Below are positions 1 through 9,111 of a DNA stretch of 64,000 nucleotides, piece after piece; within the stretch, counting starts at the first letter, position 1; every line of letters starts with the position of its first letter. Below the pieces are notes generated by a model. That model saw only the letters and a list, made by a program, of their open reading frames with translations. It was not told where the DNA came from and searched no databases. Origin of the DNA: Druceiella hillmani (taxonomy: Eukaryota; Arthropoda; Insecta; Lepidoptera; Hepialidae); assembly GCA_039881145.1 (NCBI GenBank), contig JAYKKI010000090.1, positions 6,545,501 through 6,609,500 of the forward strand. Reading direction: 5' to 3'. A program made the position numbers and the translations under genes.

Positions 1-1
1 G

Positions 2-190
2 TATTTAACGGGACCAGGTTTTTTTCACAGCAAGCAATTAAAGTTTGGGTTCTTGTCACCATGTGTCCAGGTGACTTCTAATGTACCACAGGGATCTAAA
101 TTAATTCCTTTTTTATTTGTTATATTTATTAACGAAGAGAATAAAATGATTTTAAGTTACTCGGAGTGTAATTATAAAAACACAAAATAT
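2..190 (+). pseudogene. LINE reverse-transcriptase remnant (jockey-like), truncated by window start
   Basis: Reading from base 2 gives an open frame beginning YLTGP and reaching VTSNVPQGS, then LFVIFINE. This matches the reverse-transcriptase segment found in jockey-type non-LTR retrotransposons, where a 'YL..R' stretch is followed by the GVPQGS-LGPLLF motif and an INDL end. The G before VPQGS is replaced by N, and the usual LGPLLF reads LIPFLF, so the copy is diverged. Similarity stops around base 190 and the frame then runs into a TA microsatellite. The FADD catalytic box that should lie about 40 residues later is absent. The upstream part lies outside the window. It is a dead fragment; the clade (jockey against CR1 or RTE) is an inference from this one motif. 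Confidence 0.75.
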
Positions 191-217
191 TTGACTTGTT
201 TACAATACAAATCTTTT

Positions 218-222
<5 letters not shown>

Positions 223-282
<60 letters not shown>

Positions 283-287
283 TACAA
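223..287. repeat. (TA)n microsatellite
   Basis: An uninterrupted TA run with a short broken end. The IYIY-rich peptide it encodes on either strand is an artefact. Confidence 0.95.
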
Positions 288-410
288 TCTTTTGCATACA
301 AAACGGGTGGTTTTGATTTTGTTAAATATTATTAACAAAATATTGTTTATTAAGATATTTTATTAATTGTAATTGTTACTGGCAGGTATAGTGTATTCTG
401 GCACATAAAA

Positions 411-1372
411 ACGAACGTTTTCAATGACAAAAATGTATTTTTTGGCGGTAAATGAAATTCAACTCTTCTTCTTTTTCATTTGTTACGTTTTATTATTTTA
501 ACGAATAAATTTTACTTAAATTTCTGTTGTTTGCTGCATTAGTTCACTTCTGTTTGCTGTTCTCAGTATGGTTGAAAAAACTCTGGTTCTGGAAGAAAAC
601 GGTGTACTGAATCACGGGACGACCGCTTCATAGTCAGTCAAGCGCTACGAAATCGTCAAGTTACGTACGTGGATCTCAAACAGAACCTCGAGGACGTCAG
701 AGGTACACGAGTAAGCCTATGGACAGTCAGAAGGAGACTTCAGCCCGTCAATATACGTAGCTATTGCCCAGCTCGGGGCCCTACATTGTTTCGTGAGCAT
801 CGAGTTGCCAGATTGAGATTCGCTCAAAATTTTTCGTCACGGACCCAATAACAAGAGTGGAATAGTGTTTTATTCTCCGATGAAGCTCGTATATCGATTA
901 GTGATGAGGATCGACATCGGCGAGTCTTACGATGACCTGGATAACGCTTCGCAGAAGTGTACTTTGAGGACATCACCCCTTACGGTGGAGACTCCGTAAT
1001 GTTTTGGGCTGTTATTAACTTAGATTACCGTACTAAGTTAGTTTTTACTGAAAATGGCACACTTAATGCGCAAAGTTACATAACAGAAGTTCTTATTCCT
1101 CATGCCCAACCCACATTAAGAGCAGTTGAAAATAAAATCAGGTCCAGAAAACATTCAAGCCCTTAAAAATGTGATCGTTGCTGAATGGGAACGTATTCCT
1201 CAGGAAATAATAAAAACACGTCGTTGAAAGCATGCCTAGCAGATTAATCGCATTGATTTTAGCTAGAGGAGGCCATACTCGTTACGAATGTTTAAAATTT
1301 TATGTTAAATTAATAAAAATATTCAAAAATAAACTTTAGCTATTTTTAAGGTACCGGTATGAAAACGCTCGT
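411..1372 (+). mobile_element. Tc1-like DNA transposon remnant, possible terminal inverted repeats
   Basis: A Tc1-like transposase remnant (600-1287) sits between two short inverted matches: acgaacgttttca at 411-423 and its complement with one mismatch at 1360-1372. An alternative pair lies further out, near 400-415 and 1536-1553, around a run of A and CG. Neither pair is long enough to be certain, and no clear TA duplication could be fixed. Boundaries are therefore tentative; the transposase assignment is firm. Confidence 0.4.
600..1287 (+). pseudogene. Tc1-like transposase pseudogene with internal deletion
   Basis: In one frame from 600 the translation follows the Tc1 family in order. A DNA-binding half reads DDRFIVSQALRNRQ and then TVRRRLQ. 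Next comes a PARGPTLFREHR block, then the first catalytic aspartate in WNSVLFSDEAR, then GGDSVMFWAVI. Stops interrupt the frame at 849 (TAA) and near 930-938 (TGA, TAA). After about 1130 the normal DNARPH, SPDLNPIEH and catalytic glutamate region is missing. Sequence resumes, shifted in frame, with ALKNVIVAEWERIPQE, and after another shift with SMPSRLIALILARGGHTRY, the usual C-terminus. The second aspartate and the glutamate of the DDE triad are therefore gone. Tc1-like transposases are about 340 residues; this copy retains roughly 215. It cannot be active. Confidence 0.9.
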
Positions 1373-1551
1373 CTGTGGACTTTACGTCATTCTTTTTTAT
1401 TTATTCGCATTTTTAATGACTGAAGTAGGTAAAAACGATATCTCAATAATAAATAACAATATTCTCATCATATCGCCATATAAAATGTATCAAATAATAA
1501 TAAAATAATTTTGATATGGTTTATTACTGAAGTGCCCGTTTTTTTGCAAGT

Positions 1552-1553
<2 letters not shown>

Positions 1554-1622
<69 letters not shown>

Positions 1623-1624
1623 AA

Positions 1625-1653
<29 letters not shown>
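1554..1653. repeat. (TA)n microsatellite
   Basis: About 100 bp of TA repeat with two interruptions near 1615-1630. Confidence 0.95.
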
Positions 1654-1655
<2 letters not shown>

Positions 1656-1899
1656 CATTTAAAACTTGTTAATTTAATGCAACATCCTGGGATAAATTTT
1701 AATATAATGTCACATAATTTCGATGAATAATATTGAAAGCGACAATTTTTTCTTTAATTAGGAACGGACGTACATGGTATTAGAGATCAAAACGTATGAT
1801 AGCCACTAATTTATAATACTGCACCTGTAAACTAGAGAAGTTCTTAACCAAACATGAGAATTACGAAATTGTATATTGCAAGTGTATTCCGCATTTTAG

Positions 1900-1940
1900 T
1901 ATTTCCGCACTTGCAATTGAATATTGCGAGTGCGGAAATA
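1900..1940. repeat. 18-bp arm hairpin
   Basis: Positions 1900-1917 (tatttccgcacttgcaat) pair with 1923-1940 with a single mismatch and a 5-nt loop. A third, direct copy of the arm core (attgcaagtg) lies at 1875-1884. This could be a foldback remnant of a small DNA transposon. The overlapping open frames on both strands (about 66 residues each) are explained by the palindrome and resemble nothing known. Confidence 0.7.
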
Positions 1941-3304
1941 TTTTCCAAGAATTCAAACAAAACAAACAAACCACTCATTGAACATACATCTATTAACAAT
2001 ATGTCGTACAGTGACACTGTTGGTGTTACGTTGATACTATTGAACAAACGCTGATTATTTTGGTGTCACTTGAAAAGCGATCTAGATCCGGTGGCATTAT
2101 TTAATGACAAAACATATTTATTAACGAAATGCTATTGAATTTGCCAATATTTGACATTTAACCTAATAGATTTGTGTTCGTAAAAGTACTTCTCTTTAGC
2201 TCGAATCCACCGAATCAATAAGAGATTTGTACGTCTATGACCTTGTTTATGTTATTCAAACTTATGCGCAGGTCTAATTTCCAAATACGCTTCTACCTTT
2301 TTGGAAAGTAATTTTCTATAAAGCACAAAATTTTGCAATGATGATGAATCCCGACACCAGGAAATTAACCTTCATTAATATCTTCAAAGGTTGTCTGAAA
2401 AGTTTTAAGTTCCTTAACTTTCTGCCTCTTGTGTTTTCTTGTTGTTTTTTAGTTCTTATTGATGTAAATATTTTTTTTTTAAAAGTTTAGTTATGTTTAT
2501 TTTATTACCCGATGGAACTATATAGAAACATTATGCAATGTTTGTAACATAAAATACATTTTGAACATAATCAAAATATTTCGCTTTATTTTTCACTTGC
2601 CACTTCATCGTTATGTTTTCCTAATTTATTTTCGTATCAGAATTTATTATCATTATTTGTATTATATAGAAAGAATGCTTTTGCCTTGCGTTCTCTAATG
2701 CAATTATAATTTGAACCATAGACGATTAATTTCGTTTATATTATTACATAAATATAAAATTAACTCTAAAACTGTATAGCTGTATTGACTTCTAGAAATA
2801 GTAATATGAATGGTTTTTAAAACAACTTAATTTTTCAACCATGGGTTAGAACAAGTATGACAATACAACATATTATCATTTAAGATAACTTCAAATTCGA
2901 TTAAGTGTGGGACACGCATTTGGCCAGTTTTGTCAATTTATGTACGTATAAAACATGCATTTCCCCAGAGAAATTAAAGCCTTTTTGACAAAAAAGTTAC
3001 TCACGTCCAAGCGGTCACGCCCGTGTAACAAGGTAGCAGACACATCGATCTGTTTGCTTTTTTTAATAAAAACACTTATTTGAAAAAAAAATAAGTCATT
3101 AGCAACTAAGCAGTTCACATAAATTTTTTGGGTAATATATTGGGGTTATCCTGACAAATAATTTAAAGATTTTTTTATTTATGTGTTTGGGACGCGAGCA
3201 TCAAAGTACATCTTTAAACAGCAATTTGTAAGTAATTTAATTATTTTTTACTGATTTTAAAAAATTACATTTTTACTTACGTGAGAAGTAAAAGACGTAT
3301 TGCA
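1941..3304. other. No supported gene; AT-rich intergenic DNA
   Basis: I see no protein motif, RNA gene or repeat structure here. The stretch 2880-3110 is more complex in composition, but its minus-strand frame of about 60 residues resembles no family I know. Confidence 0.6.
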
Positions 3305-3655
3305 ATATGTGTTTGCATATTTGTGAGTGTGGGTACGTGCGTGTGTATACCCGAAGGCGTGTCCTAATGTGTGATTATATGTGCGTGAGTATATGAGTGC
3401 GAAAGTATGTGTATGTGCACTTATGCAAGTAAGTGCGTACACGTGTGTGCGTGTGTGCGTGTGTGTGAGTGTATGTGAGTGGGTGCTAGTATGCGTATAT
3501 ATGTGCGTGTGCACATGTACATGTTTGTGCGGCCTAATGTGTATTTGTTTATGGGTTTGTGTGAGAGTGAGTGCGCTTGTATATGCATAACCACGCACGT
3601 GTTTCCTAGGTATAGAATCACATGCGTGTGTGTTTGTGCGTGTGTTCTATGGTGT
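3305..3655. repeat. Degenerate GT-rich tract
   Basis: About 350 bp dominated by gtgt, gtgc and gtat steps, with alternating purine-pyrimidine character. It gives overlapping pseudo-frames on both strands rich in His-Thr or Val-Cys, which should not be taken as genes. Confidence 0.9.
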
Positions 3656-4204
3656 AGTGCTTAAACTAATTTAACTATGTGGCTAAAATTGTTCTATTGT
3701 AATATTTTTGGAAATATCTCTACAAACCTTTCACATTTGATTTTATTTTATCCTGGATACCTCATGAAGTTAAATAAATTCAGTTTTCTGAGACACTTGT
3801 GAAACGATTTTCTTGAATTTTTTATGTTTTTGGTATTTAACATCCTCAGCAATTCGATGTATTTATTTTTTCCATGTAAAGTAGGTACAGAATTGTCTCT
3901 GTCTATGTTTAGAATTTACACTCCTTCCGTAAAGCAAAAAAAAACTCGTGTCGATTTTTCGTTTATTGTCAAGAAGTTAAGTTTTATGATTATGACAAAG
4001 AATATATGGTTCAATCATTAAGTATAATCAAAAATAAAAATTATACAAACCTTGATTGCCCTTTAAGCCTTGTGGTTGATATAACAATAAATTGCTTACC
4101 AGCAGGAATTACAGAAATCCGCTTGAATCCTGTAATATGTCTTGAAGGATTTTCCGGTTAAAATGTGTACATGTACATTTATAACTCTAATAAAAGTAAT
4201 ATAT

Positions 4205-4224
4205 AGGTTAGGTTAGGTTAGGTT
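4205..4224 (+). repeat. Short TTAGG run
   Basis: Four units of the insect telomeric pentamer (AGGTT register). Such short interstitial runs are common in insect genomes and do not indicate a chromosome end. Confidence 0.8.
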
Positions 4225-5806
4225 TCACTATCTGAATATATGTTGTCAACTATTTCAATCAAAAGTAATGGAGGTTAAGATTAAATGTCATCCAGGATAA
4301 AAATTATTACGATGTTAACAAATTTTGCTAACAAAAGTCAAAGGTAAATAATATATTTTACAAGTTTATCTAAAATCCAATATGCAATGAAATAATGAAG
4401 TATTATTTGGTATAATTTTTTTAGTTATTATTTTAATTTTTCAATATTATATTTATATATAAAATCATTATTTAATTCAAACATTTTGCAATCTGTATGT
4501 ATATCTTTTATATTTATTTGATGAAAGGTAAAGTATTCTTGCAGAAATGACAGAGTAATACATTATTATTATTTTAGTTTTATACCTCGCCGCTGATATA
4601 AGAGTAATGCATTGATGGGGTTATTTTAAGCTTCGGTAGAAAAAACCATCCACAATTGTGATAAAGATAAATTATATCCAATTTCATGAAACGAAAGTTC
4701 CTTCACGTTCATTATTGACAAAATATGGTAGTTCAAAATAAATTATTGGGAAGAGTAATTAGAGTCGTATAACTAATATTATTAGAATGCTCTCAATTAT
4801 TTAATATATTTAAAAACAATGGTTTTCTTTAATTTTAATTTCGCCTAGTTTTTTTAAAATTTCGTTGTTAAATTTTTTAAGGCACCAATCTAATTATACA
4901 AATCTATTGTAGGATTTATATCAATTAGATTTGTTATTTTTAATTTACAAACGGATATTCAAAAAGATAAAAAGACCAATGCGTTTCTTTTACTCTCTAT
5001 TCTTAAATTAATTATGTGTGGAAACTTCAAACTTATTTTTAAACTTTTATTTACTAATGCTATTTAGATAAATGTTAAACTTAATTTTCAGTCAGCAGCG
5101 AAATTGTATATTAAGTTAACTGATGCTATTAATTTTTTTGGCTTAATACATTTGCAATGATGTTAATTTTTCTTGCGGCTGGGAGTATATTTTCATCAAT
5201 ATCTTATTTACATTAGATATTATATTATGATATTAGAGATTATTGCTGCAGTAATCACCGCCATTGAAAGCTATTCCGCCTTCTGGAAAGTGGAATAAGA
5301 TCCCATATTCTGGCTTAGAGGAACTTAATGTTAAATGAACCGGAAATATGATACCGGAATAATACTTTGTTATAAACATCCTTTCCTACTTTGATTTCCG
5401 TCAAATTTAAAGTAAGATTTTCTTCAATTGATGCCTTTGTTACATCGTAATCTGTTTAATTTTTAAACTGAGCGCTTTTGAATTTTAGTCAGCTCGATCA
5501 ATTGAAACCAATAATTTTTGTTATTTTTTATGTCTATATAAGTTTTACCTTAAGCCTACTTTCGTTATTTGATATAAACGAGTACATTAGATCTAAACGT
5601 TTGTATGCTTCCTCTAAGCGCTTGGCGATGTAAACAAAATTCAAAAGCTAAATTTTTTGCGCATGGATTATTATAAAGTTCTTTCTTTAAATTTTAAAAA
5701 TTTGTTGAAAATAATTTTAATTTAAATTGATCAACTTGAAATGCAACTTGAAAAAGTAAAGTTTACAAGTGAGTGCAAATATTCACAACATTAAAAATAT
5801 ATAAAA
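4225..5806. other. No supported gene; AT-rich intergenic DNA
   Basis: No coding motif or structured repeat was recognised. Composition is strongly AT-biased throughout. Confidence 0.6.
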
Positions 5807-5828
5807 TTTTCTTATGTGGTTTGCATAG

Positions 5829-5883
5829 AGGTAACTATTTATCTATGGCTGATTACATCATAATAAGGAAAAAGCTTGACAAG
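5829..5883 (+). other. Exon-like unit, copy 1 (unrecognised)
   Basis: A 55-nt stretch preceded by a pyrimidine-rich tract and AG (5827-5828) and followed by AAG|GTAAAT, a good 5' splice-site match. After one leading base it is open as GNYLSMADYIIIRKKLDK, ending in phase 0. It is partly duplicated 173 bp downstream (6002-6052). The open frame at 6191-6367 starts in a compatible phase. I do not recognise the protein. It could be an exon of a real or decayed gene, or chance in AT-rich DNA; the shared splice-like borders of both copies argue mildly for the first. Confidence 0.3.
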
Positions 5884-6001
5884 GTAAATTATATGATGGT
5901 AGAATTAAAAGAATATGTCTATCCGTTCAAAGTACGGTTTTTAAATAAGTGACCATGAAGATTAAATATTTTAAACCAATTTTTTTATGCGGTTTATATA
6001 G

Positions 6002-6052
6002 TGGTGACTATTAACCACCCACGGTTTACATTAACACAATAAAATGAGACTG
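6002..6052 (+). pseudogene. Exon-like unit, copy 2 (diverged, with stops)
   Basis: This aligns with the unit at 5829-5883, and the similarity continues past it on both sides (roughly 5810-5970 against 5985-6130). It too follows a T-rich tract ending in AG (6000-6001) and is followed by CTG|GTAAGA. In the matching frame it reads GDY, stop, PPTVYINTIK, stop, DW, so if it was ever an exon it has been lost. The block looks like an old tandem duplication of a small exon with its intron flanks. Confidence 0.3.
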
Positions 6053-6148
6053 GTAAGATAAGCGAAAATGAAAGAATCAATGAGAATATCCATATTTTAT
6101 CAAAAGTTATGTCACAATGAAATTAGTAGTGACGCGCCGGTAACTTAA

Positions 6149-6367
6149 TCCAATCATACCACTACCTCTTCATCGCATTCAACGCTAGAGAGAGTCATTG
6201 AGGAACAATTGCCGTATATAATAAGTAATAGTAAAAAAGGGAAAAAAACTTGGGACAGAATCTCTTTAGACGTAAGCACACTTTCTAATATTTACCCGCA
6301 ACTAAAGAATGAAGTTGATGATATGTACACATTGGCTCGCTCGAAGCAATATTTTGATTTAAACTAG
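6149..6367 (+). other. Terminal-exon-like open frame (unrecognised protein)
   Basis: A 73-codon frame without an early ATG, open from just after a TAA at 6146 to a TAG at 6365-6367, with AATAAA only 8 nt later (6375-6380). A pyrimidine-rich stretch leads to AG at 6187-6190, a plausible 3' splice site. Starting at 6191 the phase fits the donor at 5883/5884. The predicted tail contains RVIEEQLPYIISNSKK, TWDRISLDVSTL and YPQLKNEVDDMYTLARS: balanced, helix-like composition unlike the Lys/Ile/Phe/Tyr noise of neighbouring frames. I cannot assign a family. It may be the last exon of an undescribed gene or an old coding fragment. Confidence 0.35.
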
Positions 6368-6380
6368 CTCCTTTAATAAA

Positions 6381-7142
6381 GCGAAAATTTTATTAGTCAG
6401 CACTCGTTGAACCAAAGTTTTAGTTGTTTTAAAAACCTTTAGTTCAAGCTCCAAAGAATTTTTTCAATACTTTGACCTTTACCATCAATATGTAATAATA
6501 TTTATAGGGATACATTTTGCCTCTTAACCAGCTCTTTAACATGGCACTCTAAAAAGGTTTAAAATAGTGTACATTTTTTACTCGCTTTAGAGTTCAACAA
6601 TTTTTATTTTACGTTTGGTCTAAATGGTATCTTGAAATAAGATATTGACTTCAGAAAAATTTGATGTAAGATTGGAATAACTATAGGATAACACATTTAT
6701 TCTCGACTCATTCCACATACACAATATTTTAATTAATGGTGTGTCACGATTTATGACGTTTGGCATAAATGACATCGCTTAATTTATTTCACTTAGTGAA
6801 AACAACTACACTATACTTATTACATTTTCGGTATGTTTTTAGAATATTTAAAAAGTACAGAACACAGCAATTATTGGTTAATGAATACTCGTATAATTGT
6901 TGCAAATTTGAATTGGAAAGCTTGAGTATAATTTCAAGAAATCAACTTAAGAAATGGCCAAACATTTCTTTCTTTTTTGTAAATAAAACTTATTTCATAA
7001 TTTGACATTAATTATTATTATCAAGTCAATTCACAGTACATTTAAAGAAAACTCGTTTAAAACTTGTAATATATTTTAACGGGAAAAAAGTTGCGTTGTT
7101 ATTTTTAGTCAATCCTTTTGAAATGTTGAAATCCTAAAGATA
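6381..7142. other. No supported gene
   Basis: AT-rich sequence up to the Helitron. A 78-codon frame at 6769-7005 has noise-like composition and no motif. Confidence 0.6.
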
Positions 7143-8216
7143 TCTATATGTATATAAAACAAGGTCGGGTTAGTTACACCATTTATAACTCAAGAATGGC
7201 TGGACCGATTTTTATGATCTTTGATTTGTTGGATTTACCTCCGCCCCAAATAGGAGAATGACTATTAAAACATTGGAAAAGTTTCCAAAAAAAAATATGA
7301 AGGAATTCATTTTCCCATACATTTTATATTGAACGGCTTTTTTGATGATAAATCGAGAACGAATTGACTGATTTCTATATATTTTTTTTCATCTCGGCTT
7401 CAAGAAGTTTCCTCGCGCATTGGAAAAGTAAGAAAATCACAAATAATTGAATTGAGTATAAAACGTAATATATGATAAAGGACGGAAAAAAAAAGAAAAT
7501 AGTAAGTCATAAATGACAGACACGGACCAAAATTATAATTAGTTTTCAACAATTTTTTATCTTTTTTCGACCGTTATTGCATTTGAATTCGATTGAATAA
7601 ATTCTCTTTAAACGATTTTTTCTTAAAGTCATCAGCGAAAGTGATTTCAAATAGTTAAGTTCATTTTGTGATCACTTTGTTAGGTTATGAGATATGTTTA
7701 CTTTGTGAGTTTATGACATATGTGATTGTGTGAGCATCGATAATTGCTTCGTTATACAACAAATCACTAGGTCAATAATTCAGTATTTATGGCCTTAATC
7801 AAGAAAATGAATGTTTCTTTCATGGTCAATTATATGTAGCATATTCACATGTCGGCAAACCATCCGCTTTGTTCGCTCTCGCACCCGAAAACAAAACAAA
7901 AAATGAAAAATAAAAATCACAAATTGCTTCAATGAAGGGAATTCCGAGTGTGACAATAGTTTAATAGAAAGTAGTGCATCAATACTACGCCAATCATTTC
8001 GATTTGCTTCAATAAAGCAAATGCCTTACTGCCACGTGAATTACATTTATTTAAACATAAATATGTACTTTTCATTTGAATTTTTGTACAATTATTGACT
8101 TTAATTAATTTTGAGCATTCATTTTATTTTAATAAAAAACTGAATTTAATTTAGTGAATAAGTTAACACAACATTTATTGATTCTGAGGCGGTACGAAAT
8201 TCGTCGGGTCAGCTAG
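7143..8216 (+). mobile_element. Helitron, truncated, both termini present
   Basis: The 5' end reads TCTATATGTATATAAAAC and continues with GGTCGGGTTAGTTACACC and CTCAAGAATGGCTGGACCG, the conserved start of a widespread insect Helitron group. The 3' end is GGTACGAAATTCGTCGGGTC then AGCTAG. It finishes in the CTAG(T) signature and is preceded by a small palindrome (ACGAA-A-TTCGT). The flanking bases are A (7142) and T (8217), as expected for insertion between A and T without target duplication. At 1,074 bp it is far shorter than an autonomous Helitron. It lacks the Rep domain but keeps the helicase C-terminus (7794-7913). It probably arose by internal deletion and needed proteins supplied in trans. 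Both ends and the insertion site agree, so the boundaries are well supported. Confidence 0.9.
7794..7913 (+). pseudogene. Helitron Pif1-type helicase C-terminal remnant
   Basis: Inside the Helitron, one frame reads LNQENECFFHGQLYVAYSHV and continues with GKPSALFALAPENKTKNEK to a TAA at 7911. This matches the last helicase motif of Helitron Rep-Hel proteins, normally 'NLENPCFSHGQLYVACSRVG...APEGKTKN'. The motif VI arginine (usually SRVG) is histidine here, which should abolish ATP hydrolysis. The frame closes upstream at 7776, so only about 40 residues of a protein of well over 1,000 remain. It shows that the element derives from an autonomous Helitron by internal deletion rather than by capture of unrelated DNA. 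Confidence 0.85.
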
Positions 8217-8460
8217 TTTTTAATATAAATGATTGAAGTTAATGGGCTTACATATATACGTAAAGTTTTACCTCTTTACATACCTTTGATGTGCACGGGT
8301 TGTAATTTGGTTTATTTTGATTGGTCATATCGTCTTAGTGCTTCACAGTAAGTTATCTACGATAGGATAGGAGGATGCTATCAGGAAACTGGTAGTGTGG
8401 CTAGGTGATGTGGATTCGGAAGAACTCGTGCCATAACTAGCCAAAAAATTGATATATCCG

Positions 8461-8461
<1 letters not shown>

Positions 8462-8524
<63 letters not shown>
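8462..8524. repeat. (TA)n microsatellite
   Basis: This TA run directly precedes the first copy of the 211-bp duplication. Confidence 0.95.
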
Positions 8525-8528
<4 letters not shown>

Positions 8529-8735
8529 TCTCCCGATTATTACCTCGATCAACCGTACTCGATCTACCGTCGAGTATATTCTAAGCGCATCGAACCCTTT
8601 GATCATAATCAGCCTACAGCCTAATATACCCGAAACGTATCACGCTCATGACGTAACGCGAAATCACAATTTATTTCATCAAGAATTGGACATCTGCCTG
8701 TTTGGTTTAAGTGTTGGCTATTAATACCATTAATG
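8525..8735 (+). repeat. 211-bp direct repeat, copy 1
   Basis: This matches 8901-9111 at a constant 376-bp offset with about eight substitutions and no gap by eye. Each copy follows a (TA)n run, so the microsatellite was part of the duplicated block. The sequence is less AT-rich than its surroundings (many CGAT, CGTC and CGCG steps) and may be a piece of an unidentified mobile element. No coding motif was recognised. Confidence 0.9.
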
Positions 8736-8844
8736 GCCATTGTTGAATTATTTATTTTACGTTTAATAATGTCTAGGTTACTAAGTAAATACTTTTAATA
8801 TTTTGGATCAAATCGCCGTTTTCATCATTTCACTGCGACATATG

Positions 8845-8845
<1 letters not shown>

Positions 8846-8900
<55 letters not shown>
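8846..8900. repeat. (TA)n microsatellite
   Basis: This TA run directly precedes the second copy of the 211-bp duplication. Confidence 0.95.
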
Positions 8901-8904
<4 letters not shown>

Positions 8905-9111
8905 TCTCCCGATTATTACCTTGATCAACCGTACTCGATCTACCGCTGAGTATATTCTAAGCGCATCGAACCGTTTGATCATAATTAGGCTACAGCCCAA
9001 TATACCCGAAACGTATCACGCTCATGACGTAACGCGAAATCACAATTTATTTCATCAAGAATTGGATATCTGCCTGTTTGGTTTAAGTGTTGGCTATTAA
9101 TACCATTAATG
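8901..9111 (+). repeat. 211-bp direct repeat, copy 2
   Basis: Second copy of the block at 8525-8735, about 96% identical by eye. Sequence diverges immediately after 9111. Confidence 0.9.

Noticed and set aside
3257..3664. Overlapping His-Thr and Val-Cys frames of 60-113 codons
   Set aside because: They lie in the GT-rich low-complexity tract, on both strands at once.
4205..4224. TTAGG run as evidence of a chromosome end
   Set aside because: Only four units, flanked on both sides by ordinary sequence.
8343..9100. Frames of 84-91 codons with long Tyr-Ile runs
   Set aside because: Half of each is (TA)n, and the shared ends come from the 211-bp duplication.
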